Source: Panopea generosa (lineage: Eukaryota > Mollusca > Bivalvia > Adapedonta > Hiatellidae). Taken from it: 64,000 bases of DNA. The stretch's first letter is position 1, and every line of letters starts with the position of its first letter. The notes under the pieces were generated by a model. It did not search any database. It saw only the letters and a program-made list of their open reading frames with translations, and was not told the DNA's origin. The DNA is taken from assembly GCA_029582155.1 (NCBI GenBank), contig CM055894.1, positions 34,392,632 to 34,456,631 on the forward strand. Reading direction: 5' to 3'. Of the stretch, positions 38,112 to 48,227 are shown piece by piece. The position numbers and the translations under genes are program-made.

Positions 38112-38245
38112 CTGTACCAACATCCATACAGTATGAGTGTGTACCAGATGGACCACAAGATCTGTCAGTCAATGCTGTGACACTGGAATGTAGAACAAAC
38201 TGTGTTTACCATGAACTAACACTTACTTGGTTTTATGTTGATATG
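38112..38245 (+). CDS. Ig-type gene exon 3: first half of second Ig domain
   Basis: After 'ttttccattag' the frame reads TVPTSIQYECVPDG and then NAVTLECRTNCVYHELTLTW, with the B-strand Cys (LEC) and C-strand Trp (LTW) of an Ig domain. The exon ends YVDM at 'gatatg|gtaaac' in phase 0, inside the domain, so the F-strand half must be on another exon. None is convincing between 51.0 and 54.8 kb. The transposon begins about 260 bases downstream. Confidence 0.6.
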
Positions 38246-38503
38246 GTAAACAAACTTTAAAACCTTATAATATACAGTAAAACTTTGTTCCTGGGCATTG
38301 TCGGTAAGATAGTTCCATTATAGCGTGACAAGGTTGTTAGTTCTAATTGTTATTGGAATACTTAAGTGGAAACCAGAACCACGATTCAGAGGGATATGTA
38401 TCGCACACCTTTACTTTTAATAAAGCTATCATAATACTCGTACATTATAGTTTATGATAAAAATAATTAAACAGCTACAACGTACATACAAATATAATAC
38501 TTA

Positions 38504-38790
38504 CCCAGCTAGCAAACCCATATCGGATATATATGGGTCCGATGTGTGTTCAATATCGGTCCCTTGTCGTTTAAGACATTGGTCCGATATCGTTTTGCCA
38601 ATTGGCATTTGATCGGGAATTGTCGATATTTGCAAGATATCGGGCCGATATACTTTTTTATCATTAACCATAACGAACCGATATCATATTGATTATCGGA
38701 ATTTGAGCGGTCCATCATCACATTTTGCAAACTGTTACCGATGTGTTTTTATTTTATCATTTACGATATCTAGCCGATATCATTGAATTT
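38504..38790. promoter_or_regulatory. left terminal and subterminal repeats of the transposon
   Basis: Nine or ten copies of GATATCG, CCGATATC, ATATCGG or close variants lie in under 290 bases in both orientations, for example 'aatatcggtccc', 'ggtccgatatcg', 'gatatcgggccgatatac' and 'agccgatatcat'. By analogy to CACTA elements these would bind a transposase accessory protein. The minus frame 38509-38730 is a shadow. Confidence 0.65.
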
Positions 38791-38879
38791 TGAAATTTGA
38801 TAAACCAATATCACATTTCGCAAACTATATACCAAGCATCTGGTTAATTTGTTTGGGTTATAGTCCATTGACCGATTAG

Positions 38880-39815
38880 TTGATGGACAACGACAGACAA
38901 ACAGTGATCAGAATAGTCTTTTTCTCTTTTGAACATTTTATGAGGGCTGTATCAGGCATTTTCAGTGAGCCAAATGTTGCATATTAAATTTTGGAAATAA
39001 CTGCTGGTTGGAACATCAAAACAAGTTGACAATTCAGAATTAAAATCTCACATTCATTTTATTACAACAGTTATCATGTACTTGAGGACATTTTAAAAAC
39101 ACAACAGAGAACAAGAGGCCCATGAGGTCCTATGCTCTACTGGCATGGTTCTGGCTTGTTTTCGAAAGGAAGTAAGCTGTCATCAATTTTTAACTACCAT
39201 CTAAGTTTGGTAAAAATAGAATAGTAAATGGAGGCTCTATTCTGTTCACAAGCTGTATTATAACAATTTTGACAATTTTAAGGGCCATAATCCAGTCATG
39301 CAAGGTCGGATCTGGTTGGTTTTCGAAAGGAACTGACTTCTCATCAATATTTAACTTCCATCCAAGTTAAGTGAAGATCAGATAGTAAATAGAGGATCTA
39401 TTGTGTTCACAAGCTGTATTATAGCAATTTTTGACAATATCAAGGGACATAATCCAGTCTTGCATTGGATGATCTGGCTGGTTTTCGAAAAGAACCGAGC
39501 TCTCATCAATATTTAACTTCCATTCAAGTTTAGTGAAGATCAGATAGTAAATGAAGGATCTATTGTGTTCACAAGCTGTATTATAGCAACTTTTGACAAT
39601 ATCAAGGGACATAATCCAGTCTTGCAATGGATAATCTGGCTGATTTTCGAAAGAAACCGAGCTCTCATGGAAATCCAACTACTGTATAAGTTTGAATGAG
39701 ATACAATAAAATCTAAAGACTGTATCGTGTTAACAAGCTATTGTTTAAAGACGGACGCACGACGGACAAAACGCCATGGCACAAGCCCTTTGGTCTTTGG
39801 CCAGTAGAGCTCAAA
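38880..39815. mobile_element. interspersed repeat with ~155-bp internal repeats
   Basis: The left edge 'acaagaggcccatgagg' with 'ctctactggc' (39110-39145) and the right edge 'ggccagtagagctc' (about 39800) are partly complementary. Between them a 150-170-bp unit repeats three times, marked by 'cacaagctgtattata', 'gggacataatccagtctt' and 'ctggctggttttcgaaa'. The minus frame 39367-39678 shows the repeat as two near-identical 50-residue blocks; it is not a gene. Confidence 0.65.
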
Positions 39816-41425
39816 ACATTACACGATTTCTTTTAAAAAATAATAACAACATATGAGACACTGAAAGTCAAATTAGCTTAAAATCACAGTATACATGGGT
39901 CCTTTAAATTAATTCATGTGTGTTGAATGCCAGGATCAAGCCAAGGTATATTTAGTAATAGTATAGTAGTATATAATTATCATGAAAAAAGAACAACGAA
40001 TAATAAGCATGTGCTGCTCATTTGTTCTTGTTTAACCCTGTCCCTCATATAGACGCTTTCTGACGCATCTTCAGCAGACGCCTTTTTGAAAACATTGTGA
40101 CAAAAGAAGATATTGCACGAAACGTGCAATTTCTCCTTTTGCCACAATGTTTTCCACTTAAAGTCCGAGGTTATCCATTCAATTAAAAAGATTTTATATT
40201 TTTTTACAAGATATATTCAAAGTTGTCTGCTGCAGAATTTTTGTATGTGGGAAAGGGTTAAAAATCATCATAACTTATGGTGAAGTTTATTAAATTGATA
40301 GAAGAAAGTACAAATCAGTACAAATCATATAAAACAAATAAAACATAATTTGGCACACAACAAATTGGCAAGAAGGAAATTGACTAGACTATTTCACTGT
40401 AAACACCAATATTTAACTTTCATCTAAGTTTAGTAAAGATCAGATAGTAATTGGGGGCTCTATTGTGTTCACAAGCTGTATTATAGCAATTTAGACAATT
40501 TTAAGGGCCATAATCTAGTATTGCATGGCTGGTTTTCGATAGAAACCGAGCTCTCATGGATATCTAACTACTGTATAAGTTTGATTGAGATACAATCAAA
40601 ACTAAATACAGTCAAACTTGTCTTGAGCAGCCACTCAGGGAAGAGTCAAAATGTGGCTGCTGAACACAGGTGGCTGCTCAATACTAGTCAAAAAAAGGAG
40701 AATATGTTGTTTTAGTTAATCTTCAAGTGGCTGCTAAATACAAGTTGGCTGGCTAACAGAGGTGACCGCTAACACAGGTTTGACTGTACTGTATTGTGTT
40801 AACCAGCAATTGTTTACGGACGGATGCATGACGGACAAGATGCCATGGCATAAACCCTTCACATGATTCCTTTTTAAAAAAATAACATCATATGTGACAC
40901 TGAAAGTCAAATCAGCTAAAAATTACAGTACATGACTCTGTTCTTTTAAGTTAATTCATGTGTGTTGAATGCCAGGATCAAGCCAAGGTATATTTAGTAA
41001 TATGAGTATAGTAGTATTATTATCATGAAAAAAGAACAACGAGTAATGAGCATGTGCTGCACATTTATTCTCGTTTAACCCTGTCCCTCATATAGACGCT
41101 TTTTGACGCCTCTGCAGCAGACGCCTTTTTGAAAACTTTGTGACAAAAGAAGAAATTGCACAAAACGTGCAATTTCTCCTTTTGCCACAATGTTGTCCAC
41201 TTCAAGTCCGAGGTTTTCCATTCAATTAAAAAGATTTTCTACTTTTTGACAAAATATGTTCTAAGTCGTCTGCTGCAGAATTGTTGTATGTGGGAAAGGG
41301 TTAAAAATCATACAAAATAAGTACAAATCATATATAACAAATAAAACATAATTTGGCACACAAAAAAATTGGCAAGAAGGAAATTGACTAGACTAGTTCA
41401 CTGTAAACACCAATATTTAACATGA
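39340..41425. repeat. tandem duplication of a ~1.03-kb block
   Basis: The stretch with 'gttgaatgccaggatcaagc', 'aaccctgtccctcatataga' and 'ggcaagaaggaaattgac' occurs at about 39900-40400 and again at about 40930-41410, with few differences. The preceding 'ttcacaagctgtattatag' repeat and the 'gacggacaa' tail are duplicated too. The second block has fewer 155-bp subunits. Confidence 0.75.
40089..40152. repeat. hairpin inside the duplicated block
   Basis: 'aaaacattgtgacaaaagaa' with 'attgcacg' pairs with 'cgtgcaat' and 'ccttttgccacaatgtttt'. The arms are about 30 bases with a few mismatches and almost no loop. The second block carries the same hairpin near 41131-41193. Confidence 0.7.
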
Positions 41426-41559
41426 TATGAATTACTATATTATTAATATTGAAACAGATTAAAATTATGAAAAGAACAATATAACTATGTGGTCCTTAAC
41501 AATAATGGTCAATTATGGTGTATTTTTCTCCTCTTAACCCAAAACATAACCTGTCAGTC

Positions 41560-41690
41560 TAAACTAGAATGGAGTGCTCCGCGGAGCATGTGTGTCACCT
41601 GCACTGCTCATTGAAAGTGTGACAGATAGACAGAGACAAAAAAAGTAATCCCTAAGTGCCAACCATGCTACGCAGGGTGACATAAAAACT
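41560..41690 (+). mobile_element. short element, 'ggagtgctccgcggagca' family, copy 1
   Basis: Left part 'aatggagtgctccgcggagc' and 'tgtgtcacctgc'; right part 'taatccctaagtgccaacca' and 'tgctacgcagggtgaca'. The ends are partly complementary (cacctgc against gcagggtg). A longer copy is at 45.53-45.96 kb. Confidence 0.6.
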
Positions 41691-41985
41691 AAACAAAAAG
41701 GCACTTAATTAAATGTAATTTGGCACAACAAAGATACCTATATAGTTCTTTTCTTATGTATGAATGGATGAATAAATAGTATGCAGATGAATTGTGTAGT
41801 TTTGGACTGGAGATGAAGTCAATAGACAATAGTGGACATGTATTGCATAAGTCGTGACCAACTTGCATACCAAGTATGAAGTTCCTACGCTCAAGCATTA
41901 TTCAGTTATTGAGCGGAAACAAGTGTGACGGAAGGACGGAACGGGCAAAAACAATATGTCACCCCCATGTATGAGGGAGACATAA
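41691..41985 (+). mobile_element. interspersed repeat ending in an inverted 'gtctccc' tail
   Basis: The end contains 'aagtgtgacggaaggacgg', 'caaaaacaatatgtcaccc' and 'atgtatgagggagacata'. It stops exactly where the DUF4806-type gene stops (41986), so it inserted at or just behind that stop codon. The plus frame 41925-42170 is a shadow that spans the boundary. Confidence 0.5.
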
Positions 41986-42717
41986 TTAGTTGGAATTTTC
42001 GTCTTCTTCTGTCTGAACGTTGTCTGAGTGCTTCATCATTTTCTGTCTTCCTCCGTCTCGGTCTCGAGCATTCCTCAGCCAGTCTTTTATGTAAAACTCC
42101 GTCACGCTGTTGTCACTTGAGGAGAAGTTTCGTTTCACAGCACCTGAAAAATATAGTGATTTCGATATAGTTCACAATATGGCTAGAAACTTTTGTTCAC
42201 AACTTGACAGCGATTAATACCGTATTGATATCTGATCAGTTGTGTGTTGAACTATGTTCAAGGAACTATAAATGGTTTTAAATGGATTAAAACAATACAT
42301 GAAATGTTGGTTATACTTTATAAAAGCTAGGTATAAGCAAGTTAAAGAGAAATTATTCACTTTTTTATTCATCTATTTACCTATAGATAAATTCTTTCTC
42401 AATGGATTCGCAGTCGATTGTGTTACAACAATGTTAAATTAGCTTGCAAAAGCTTTCTTAAAGTAAAAAACTTGAACATTGTCTAAATTTTGTGAAAAAT
42501 AACCACTTTTTTCAAACATTATAAATATAAAAATGCTAACATTCTTACGTATAATCGCCAAAGATAACTTTAGGCAGTCAAAAGACAGTTTATTCCATGC
42601 CCCTGTCCAATTGTATTATTGGGCTAAACTGTTTTTGATAATCTCCTTCATCACCCGCTTCGACATATTTTTCACAGAGGATCCCCCAATACTCGATAGA
42701 TGGTTAACCTGACAAAA

Positions 42718-43612
42718 AAATAATCCAATATTTCAGCGTACGAACTCAACACTCGCCCGCTCGCCAATGGCGAGTGAATTTATTTCCGGGCGAGTTCATA
42801 TATAAATAATCTCGTCCGTTTTGGCGAGTGCGAAATAAAAACTCATAATCCTTTAATTACTGTTATGCCGAATTTAAATGTCTAAATTAGATCAGGTGTG
42901 AACAGAATACGCATTCGACAAGGTGTTTTAGTAATTGTAAACAAGTGCTCCGCTTTTTTTAATGTCCCAAATTCATAACAACCGATGAATCGTGGTGCTT
43001 TTTGTTAGCCATGATTGATTGAACAGCTGCTTTGGCTAAGCCAATCAAACGCCGTGTTGCATCAATTTTGAATTACAAGTCTAGTCTGGTTCCCTGTGTG
43101 TATAAATTGTTTGTTTATGTTTTTTACTGTGTCACGTATCGAGAGACAATTAAAAAGTATTAAACCCGACTATTTACGAGGTTATTCCGACCAAGCGTAT
43201 TTTCCCTTGAAAGCTAAGGGCAGACTTCTTGTTTTCGGTAAAATGTGGAGATTTATCAATGGGGCAAAAAAGCCCGAGAAGAAAAACGATTCGCAAGAGA
43301 AAACTCAGAAACAAAATGAATATGAAAAGAAAAGAAAGAGAACTTTTAATTCAAAATGGACAGTGGGTAGGCCATGGCTTATTGACACCAAGCAAGGAAT
43401 GAAGTGTACATGGTTTATCGACCATGGCAACATTTTGAGAAGTAGGGGAATGATAAAGCGGACTACAACCTTCATTGATGCATTCCAGTTAATTTGGTGT
43501 TTTTGTTATATTTTTCAATTTAAGTTTGGGTGAGTACAAATTCCATTTGGGCGAGTTGGTTTATCAAGTTACTCGCCCAGTTTGGCGAGTGACCCAAATT
43601 TTTATGCTCTAA
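42718..43612 (+). mobile_element. hAT-like insertion in a DUF4806-gene intron
   Basis: The ends read CAGCGTACGAACTCAACACT (left, 42734) and, reverse complemented, CAGTGTTAGAGCATAAAAAT (right). Both are followed by CACTCGCC motifs and further GGCGAGT/ACTCGCC repeats within 100 bases. 'tattt' abuts both ends. hAT elements have CAG-type ends but normally 8-bp target repeats, so the assignment is tentative. It carries one plus-strand ORF. Confidence 0.5.
43096..43533 (+). CDS. zinc-finger-like ORF within the hAT-like insertion (truncated)
   Basis: The frame encodes 145 residues. Residues 53-80 are Lys/Glu-rich (KKPEKKNDSQEK). Residues 83-108 read RTFNSKWTVGRPWLIDTKQG followed by MKCTW, like the N-terminal TTF/BED-type zinc finger of hAT-related and ZNF862-like proteins (F-x-W-x-PWL then Cys). 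The second half of the finger is altered: Phe sits where the next Cys is expected (CTWF), and no Cys/His pair follows cleanly. The transposase body is absent, so this is the 5' end of a lost gene or a captured exon. The usable start may be M at residue 50 rather than the first ATG. Confidence 0.4.
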   Translation: MCINCLFMFFTVSRIERQLKSIKPDYLRGYSDQAYFPLKAKGRLLVFGKMWRFINGAKKPEKKNDSQEKTQKQNEYEKKRKRTFNSKWTVGRPWLIDTKQGMKCTWFIDHGNILRSRGMIKRTTTFIDAFQLIWCFCYIFQFKFG

Positions 43613-45123
43613 CACTGTATTTAGCTAAAATTTGGTCATTAATTAATAAACTTTTAAATCATTAAAAGTTTTAGATAACAAGAGGGTCAGATCATATGTG
43701 ATTTAAATGTTCATACCATCATTTTAAATACTGTGGAATCCTGAAGCATTCCTTCATTTCTCTCCACATCTTCCAGTGTGTATAGCGGCACGGTTATAGC
43801 CTCCGGAACTTGACAGTCCCTGTGTTCAACATTAAGGCGCTGCAAAACTGTTGCCAGCATTGCCTTGATTTCCTTTTGTTCCGTTTTTATCTCTTCCATA
43901 CCCTGGATTATCCTGATGTCTCTCTCTGAGAAAAATAATTATAACAAATTGGCCTAGATCTCTCACCTAAGAAACATTGACAGGGCTTGATGGAAAGAGA
44001 TCATGCAACTTTCGACAGGGGTCCAAAATTACATTTTTTGGTTGTAAATAGGCTGTAACTCAGATAAGCTTGACCCTATTATACCCAGAACTTGGGCTTG
44101 CGTCTAGATATTTTCAATACCAAGCATATACATGTGCAATTTAAGTAACAATCAGTTAAAAATTGTGGATTTAAAAAAGAAACGGTTGACAAACACCCCC
44201 ATCAGACAAAGTGATAAGAATATCCCGCACAAACATTTGGTTCAAGTATACAAGGACCAAATAGATCAAATATATTTTTTTAAGAAACTACACATTTAGC
44301 AAGATCATTTTTTAAACAATAATTGACTGAAGATGGTATGGCCGGATTGCAAATTTGAACTACTTGACCTTGAAAATAGACAACTCCAAGGTCAAGGTCA
44401 GGAGTTACCATAGAAATAAAAAGTTCTTGTAAGTGGGTACACTCACACAAAGCTTTAAGTTTCTACCCCTTTTAATTGCAGAGATTTTGCTGAACCATGA
44501 AACTTAAGTTTTGACAACTGGATATCCGGACAGACATCACCAATCTATAGACCAGATATGCTTGAAGGCAATCATTATCTGGACATCAAATACATCACAT
44601 TCATTTCTTTTTAAGTTCCCCCTTTTTTTTCAAACTCAAAATATTGACAATAACTTTATAAAGGAAAAATATTCTAAGTTATATTGTCTTAATGGAGAGG
44701 CTACAAAGCCATCATAAACTTATCTTTAAGTATCTTGGAAAATAGATAAATAAATATATTTTTCTTACCTGAAATTCCATGTGTGCCCCGAGCACTGCTT
44801 GATGGGGTAGGTGGGAGAGACTGAACACGGCTTGCAAAGGTAGTAGAGGTTGATAGAAAACGGCTTGAAGGGGAAGCAGGCGGAACACAGTAGTAGATGT
44901 GGATAGAACATGGCTTGAATGGGTATATGAAGCAGATGGAACCCGGCTTGACTAGGTAGATAAGACACAGCTGGAAGGTGTCGAGAAGGTTGGAAGAAGA
45001 ATTTTAGGGGGCGGCACTGGAGAAAAATCTTCTTCAGGTTCACTACCACTTGATTCTGAATCTGAAGCAACAAATCGTGGATTTGGTCTGAAAATAAATC
45101 AATTATTATGATTAAACATTTAT

Positions 45124-45287
45124 TATATAATTTTCCATTTGTTCCGTTGCCGGGATTCGAACCCACGAACGCCTCTACCGATTGAGCTATCGCCGCAATA
45201 GCCGCATTGTCACTTCAGTGCTAGGCGCTGACGTCGTAAGGGTTGTGGGTTCGAATCCCGGCAACGGAACAAATGGAAAATTATATA
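45124..45287. repeat. tRNA-headed inverted pair with perfect 43-bp arms
   Basis: The arm at 45124-45166 is the exact reverse complement of 45245-45287; both contain the B-box ('gggttcgaatcccggc' on the plus strand at the right). The left member is tRNA-like on the minus strand ('tagctcaatcggtagagg') and the 78-base loop carries the rest of a second head. It sits just upstream of exon 3 of the DUF4806-type gene. Confidence 0.8.
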
Positions 45288-45529
45288 AAATAAAAATCTC
45301 TCTTGTCCCAGTCAGATTTAAAAGGCAAAGTGTCGGGTCTGCTTTGGAGACATCATAAGAGAGTATAAAAAGAAACAAAAACAAAATTTATTAATTTTGC
45401 AAATACATATATTCAATCCTATAAATTAAGTGGTGAGTGTCTCGAAAGAAAAGTATTCAAACAAATAATACACAAATTCTCAATCTTAAAAACCCTTATC
45501 AGTATTACACAGTAACATTTCTTTTAAAC

Positions 45530-45960
45530 TAGACTGGAGTGCTCCCCGGAGCACGTGTGTCACCTGCCGGCGCCTTGTCATCAATTTTAATTTTTGACAG
45601 AAAAGGGGCAAAAACTCTGATTGATATAAAAATATTTGAATTATTGCCCGGTTGTGAACCCACCACAAAGATTGATTTAAACATTAGTCAGAAGTTTTAA
45701 TCCAATCCTTGAGCAGTAAACAAGTAATTTGAATGTTTGACAGAAAAGGGGAAATAACTCTTAATATAAAAATGGTTGGATTATCCCCTTTTTGTGAATC
45801 ATAAAGATTGATATAATCATTTGTCAAAAGTTTCAATCCAATCCTTTAAGTAGAAAAAAAAGTAATTTGAAAACGTGACGGACAGACACACGGACGCCAG
45901 ACAAAAGGAAAAGTAATCCCTAAGTGCCTACCATGCTACGCAGGTAACACAAAAAAGCGC
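45530..45960 (+). mobile_element. 'ggagtgctcc' family element, copy 2, with internal ~130-bp repeat
   Basis: It starts 'gactggagtgctccccggag' and ends 'taatccctaagtgcctacca' with 'tgctacgcaggtaaca'. Inside, 'gacagaaaaggggcaaaaac' recurs as 'gacagaaaaggggaaataac' about 130 bases later with matching flanks. The minus frame 45486-45668 is a shadow. Confidence 0.65.
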
Positions 45961-46169
45961 ATTTTTGGACGCGACTTTGAATTCATTTCTCGTCACATTC
46001 TCTATAGCGATAGTCAATAGATATAGAGTATTTCGTATAATTTGTTTATTATCGCACCACTGGTTTACTAAAGTGTGTTGTCACAGTAGTGATGGTTGAT
46101 GTGCTCTTAGACATCTAGTTAAAGCGCCATTTTTAACAAAGGCCAACACACGATTAGTTTTATTTGAAA

Positions 46170-46345
46170 GGACTCTTTCCTTGCTGATGACCAGAACTGG
46201 AACCCACAGACTATCTCTACAAGCAACTGATAACTCTCCATTGAGTGTGAGGACTGGAGAAATAATGTCTTGCCACAGGATATCCTGGTATACCACAGCA
46301 ACTCTACAACTGAGGATTGAACCCAGAGGGCCTCTTTATTCAAAG
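46170..46345 (-). mobile_element. family A SINE (minus strand)
   Basis: The plus strand shows 'aactggaacccacagac', 'caagcaactgataactctcc' and 'attgaacccagagggcc', the complements of the body and head of family A. The three overlapping frames at 46081-46375 are shadows. Confidence 0.55.
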
Positions 46346-46599
46346 TCTATCATTCTTTGTCACTATAGTATATAAAGGTAAATCAAACGAAATCAACATA
46401 AAGGTACATACCGTTTTTTTCGTTTTTCTTGGACAGGTTTGACTGCCTCTATATCTATTTGGATGTCTGACTCATCCTCGGCCTCTTTTGCCTTTTGTAG
46501 GGCCTTTTCAAACATATCTAAATTTAAAAAATATATATATAACTCAATTAAATTGATGAAGATTTATTCAATTTTATTTAATATTTGTTAGACAAGTTT

Positions 46600-47205
46600 C
46601 ATTTTTCTAAGCATAGGTGACATAAACAAATTAAACTAGAAATATCACTAAAGGTAAATAATACCCCCAGATACAGTTTAAGCAGTATTTTTAGAGGGCC
46701 ACAACTCAGTCAAAAATTATTCCAGCAAAACAAACCAAAAGTATCGACAGTATGCTTGGTATCCGGCATTGTTGTAAAGCTTCCTGAAATTCCGACCAAG
46801 GGTTGCTGAGAACTAGTGTTCACAAGAAATGTCTACAGCCTGATGGACTGACAAGCGTGACTTCTATATACATGTAGCCCCTATACACTTTGTATCTGGG
46901 AATCAGTGATTCATTTTGATGCGAGTCCCGAGTCCTAGATTCATAAAACCTGGCTAGGACTCATTCAATTTCAATTTTACTATAAAGGACTCATCGATTT
47001 TATGAAACAGTGTAAATGGACTCACATGTTTTGAAAATGAAAATGAATCACTTGGGGATATAAATTTCAGTTTTACAAGGCAACAGTAATTAAATTATGG
47101 GGATGTGTAATGCCAGGAAAAATGCATATTGACAGGTTAAACCGTGCGATTCTCTTATTTATAAAAAAACAGTACTTCCTATTGATATTAATAAATGATT
47201 GAAAA
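46600..47205. other. intron 1 of the DUF4806-type gene
   Basis: AT-rich with no recognised feature. The plus frame at 47195-47461 is the antisense of exon 1. Confidence 0.4.
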
Positions 47206-47464
47206 CCCTTGCATTAACCTAGCAAATCCTTACTTGTTTGGTAAAGAATCCTCTTTACACCCCATTCGGTCCAGTCAGCCTCTGGATGTTTATGCTGTTT
47301 TAAGGCCATTTCAAGTTTGTTGCTTGACTTATATTTTGGCCACATCACCTCTTTGTTGTTCTTTTTTATCCAATTTTCGGAGACCATGGAAACCTCATCT
47401 GTGTTTGTATATTCCACCACAAAATACATTGCCTTACATAGTAAAATCAAAACTATATTAAAGC

Positions 47465-48225
47465 AAATCTTTTCTTAATACATAGCATCTTGCAAAGCAC
47501 AAATTTGTTAATGCTGACCTTAAATTACTAGAGCCTTGGGGATGAATAAAATTGCCCTTGGATTGCAAGTGTAAACTAATTAAAACCACATCACAATAGG
47601 GCCACTGCCTCCTTAAAATAAACATCTTGGACAAGGTATAAAATTAAAAAATAATGACGGTCACGGTGATCAATATTCATGTACAGATTCCGCACCTACT
47701 AATGTAACCTTTTATAGTGCATAGGATAAGTGTATGTTACTACAGGCAGCTGAATTTCAACATGAAACCTCTGCATAGTGTTATTGAACTTATTCTGCTA
47801 CTATGAAATTGGTATCAATAGTCCAGATCGAGATGTCGGTGTAACAGGATGGCACCTAGTAACTTGATCAAAGTGCGTGTTACTTTATAATAATTAATAA
47901 ATATTTATAATGACTCAATTATTAAAAGAATTTTGCTGAATTACATCTGGCATAATTATAATTTATATGAAAGTGTGACAAATTATTACACTATTATAAA
48001 TCGAGAAACATTTAATGTGTAAGTTGACATAGATGTAGGAAATATGTCATTTCATAAGTTGTTTATATTAAATGAACACAACCCATTTTATCCAGATATA
48101 ATATACAAAAATCAGAGGAACATAATTATACAAAATCAATCACTGTACACCACTTGAGGTTTCATCACAATAGAAGGCTAAGCTAGGGTGTATAGTTTTT
48201 AAAACGTTTTATATATGTAGAAATG
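47465..48225. other. spacer between the two transposon genes
   Basis: No coding exon was found. Being upstream of the DUF4806-type gene and downstream of the transposase, it may hold the former's promoter, but no motif supports that. Confidence 0.35.
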
Positions 48226-48227
48226 TA

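Larger units (their letters stand above)
41986..47450 (-). pseudogene. DUF4806-type transposon partner gene, six exons, with stops
   Basis: Exons on the minus strand: 47450-47234, 46517-46412, 45087-44769, 43925-43717, 42708-42549 and 42143-41986. All junctions are GT-AG and phases chain as 1, 2, 1, 0, 1. Exon 1 begins near MYFVVEYTNTDEVSMVSENW and has EVMWPKYKSS, the usual N-terminal module of this family. Exons 2-3 give an acidic and Ser/Pro-rich linker. Exon 4 gives IKAMLATVLQRL and VPLYTLEDVERNEG; exon 5 gives SSIGGSSVKNMSKRVMKEII; exon 6 gives FYIKDWLRNARDRDGGR, together the DUF4806 signature. Defects: TAG within exon 3, a net 1-base loss in exon 3 (319 bases where 320 fit) and TAA in exon 5 just before YNWTG. 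Function is unknown; such proteins travel with transposases and may be DNA-binding helpers. Confidence 0.72.

Noticed and set aside
39367..39678. 103-codon minus frame with two near-identical halves
   Set aside because: The repetition follows the ~155-bp DNA repeat of an interspersed element; the peptide has no domain.
45140..45190. A working tRNA gene at the foldback
   Set aside because: The B-box is good, but the tail is shared with its inverted partner and the acceptor stem does not close. SINE origin is more likely.
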